From the NCBI RefSeq assembly GCF_958979055.1, contig NC_084890.1, positions 124,001 to 188,000 on the forward strand: 64,000 bases of DNA, given 5' to 3'. Origin of the DNA: Alnus glutinosa. Taxonomy: Eukaryota; Streptophyta; Magnoliopsida; Fagales; Betulaceae. Below the pieces are notes generated by a model. That model saw only the letters and a list, made by a program, of their open reading frames with translations, did not search any database and was not told the DNA's origin. Position numbers and translations under genes: made by a program. Positions 63,744-64,000 of the stretch are shown here, piece after piece (the first letter of the stretch is position 1; each line of letters opens with the position of its first letter).

Positions 63744-64000
63744 CTGGCAGATATAGAAGATAAATTAATAAAAAAAAAAAAAAAAAGAGTTTCCAAAACC
63801 CCGCAAGAGGAAGTGAAAAAAGAAGCTCCATTGATGAGGAGGAACAAAAAAGAACAGAAAAAAAGCTAATCCAGTAAAAGTACTTCTCAATGGCAAAACA
63901 AGCTGCCGCGCAAACTCCTAGAAGCAACTTGTGATATATGGGGAAAGGAGCAAATTGTAGACTACAATGCCAACACCTAAATATCACATGACCGGTTCCT
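63744..64000. other. Intron of the raffinose-synthase gene up to the window edge
   Basis: A T-rich stretch on the coding strand ends in CTGCCAG, the acceptor of the first visible exon. No further coding exon of the family is recognised before the edge, so the rest of the gene lies outside. Confidence 0.5.

Overview
The window looks like nuclear DNA of a eudicot plant, probably woody. It is AT-rich and has intron-split host genes with clear GT-AG borders. The gene families are plant-specific (DYW-type PPR, GAUT, VARICOSE, RABB1, raffinose-synthase family), and there are several layers of plant transposable elements. The species cannot be fixed from the sequence alone.

Layout. Bases 1-19,000 are a transposon graveyard. 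The internal part and one 570-bp LTR of a Ty3/gypsy element (minus strand) sit inside a decayed L1-type LINE (4266-9104). That LINE has itself landed on a decayed adenylate-kinase fragment (9105-9428). Next come a small Mutator-like MITE, a hAT-like fragment and a TIR MITE. A second L1-type LINE (about 11,110-18,037) follows, carrying a C-terminal RNase H domain and split by an 812-bp hAT element. A probable solo copia-like LTR (18,038-19,008) ends the block. Bases 19,009-31,915 hold one host gene, a RING-H2/vWA E3 ligase of the WAV3 type (21,594-24,700). They also hold a MITE split by a solo LTR and the 3' end of a third LINE.

Bases 31,916-64,000 are gene-rich. In order: GAUT4-like galacturonosyltransferase (minus, 9 exons), an unrecognised acidic 165-aa protein (minus), an intronless DYW-class PPR protein (minus), a small plastid-type J protein (plus, head-to-head with the PPR gene), VARICOSE/EDC4 (minus, 12 exons), a RABB1 (Rab2) GTPase (minus, 6 exons), and the 3' two-thirds of a raffinose-synthase/seed-imbibition family gene (minus, 9 exons visible, running off the right edge). 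All listed exon joins keep frame across GT-AG sites.

The genes do not form one pathway; this is an ordinary plant gene neighbourhood. GAUT4 acts in Golgi pectin synthesis, RABB1 in ER-Golgi traffic, VARICOSE in mRNA decapping, and the PPR and J proteins in organelles. The main interest lies in the nested and intronic transposons, several of which have exact target-site duplications readable in the sequence: a complete TRIM in VARICOSE intron 6, a hAT element in the last intron of the raffinose-synthase gene, and a solo LTR inside a MITE. I found no convincing evidence of a new biological system.
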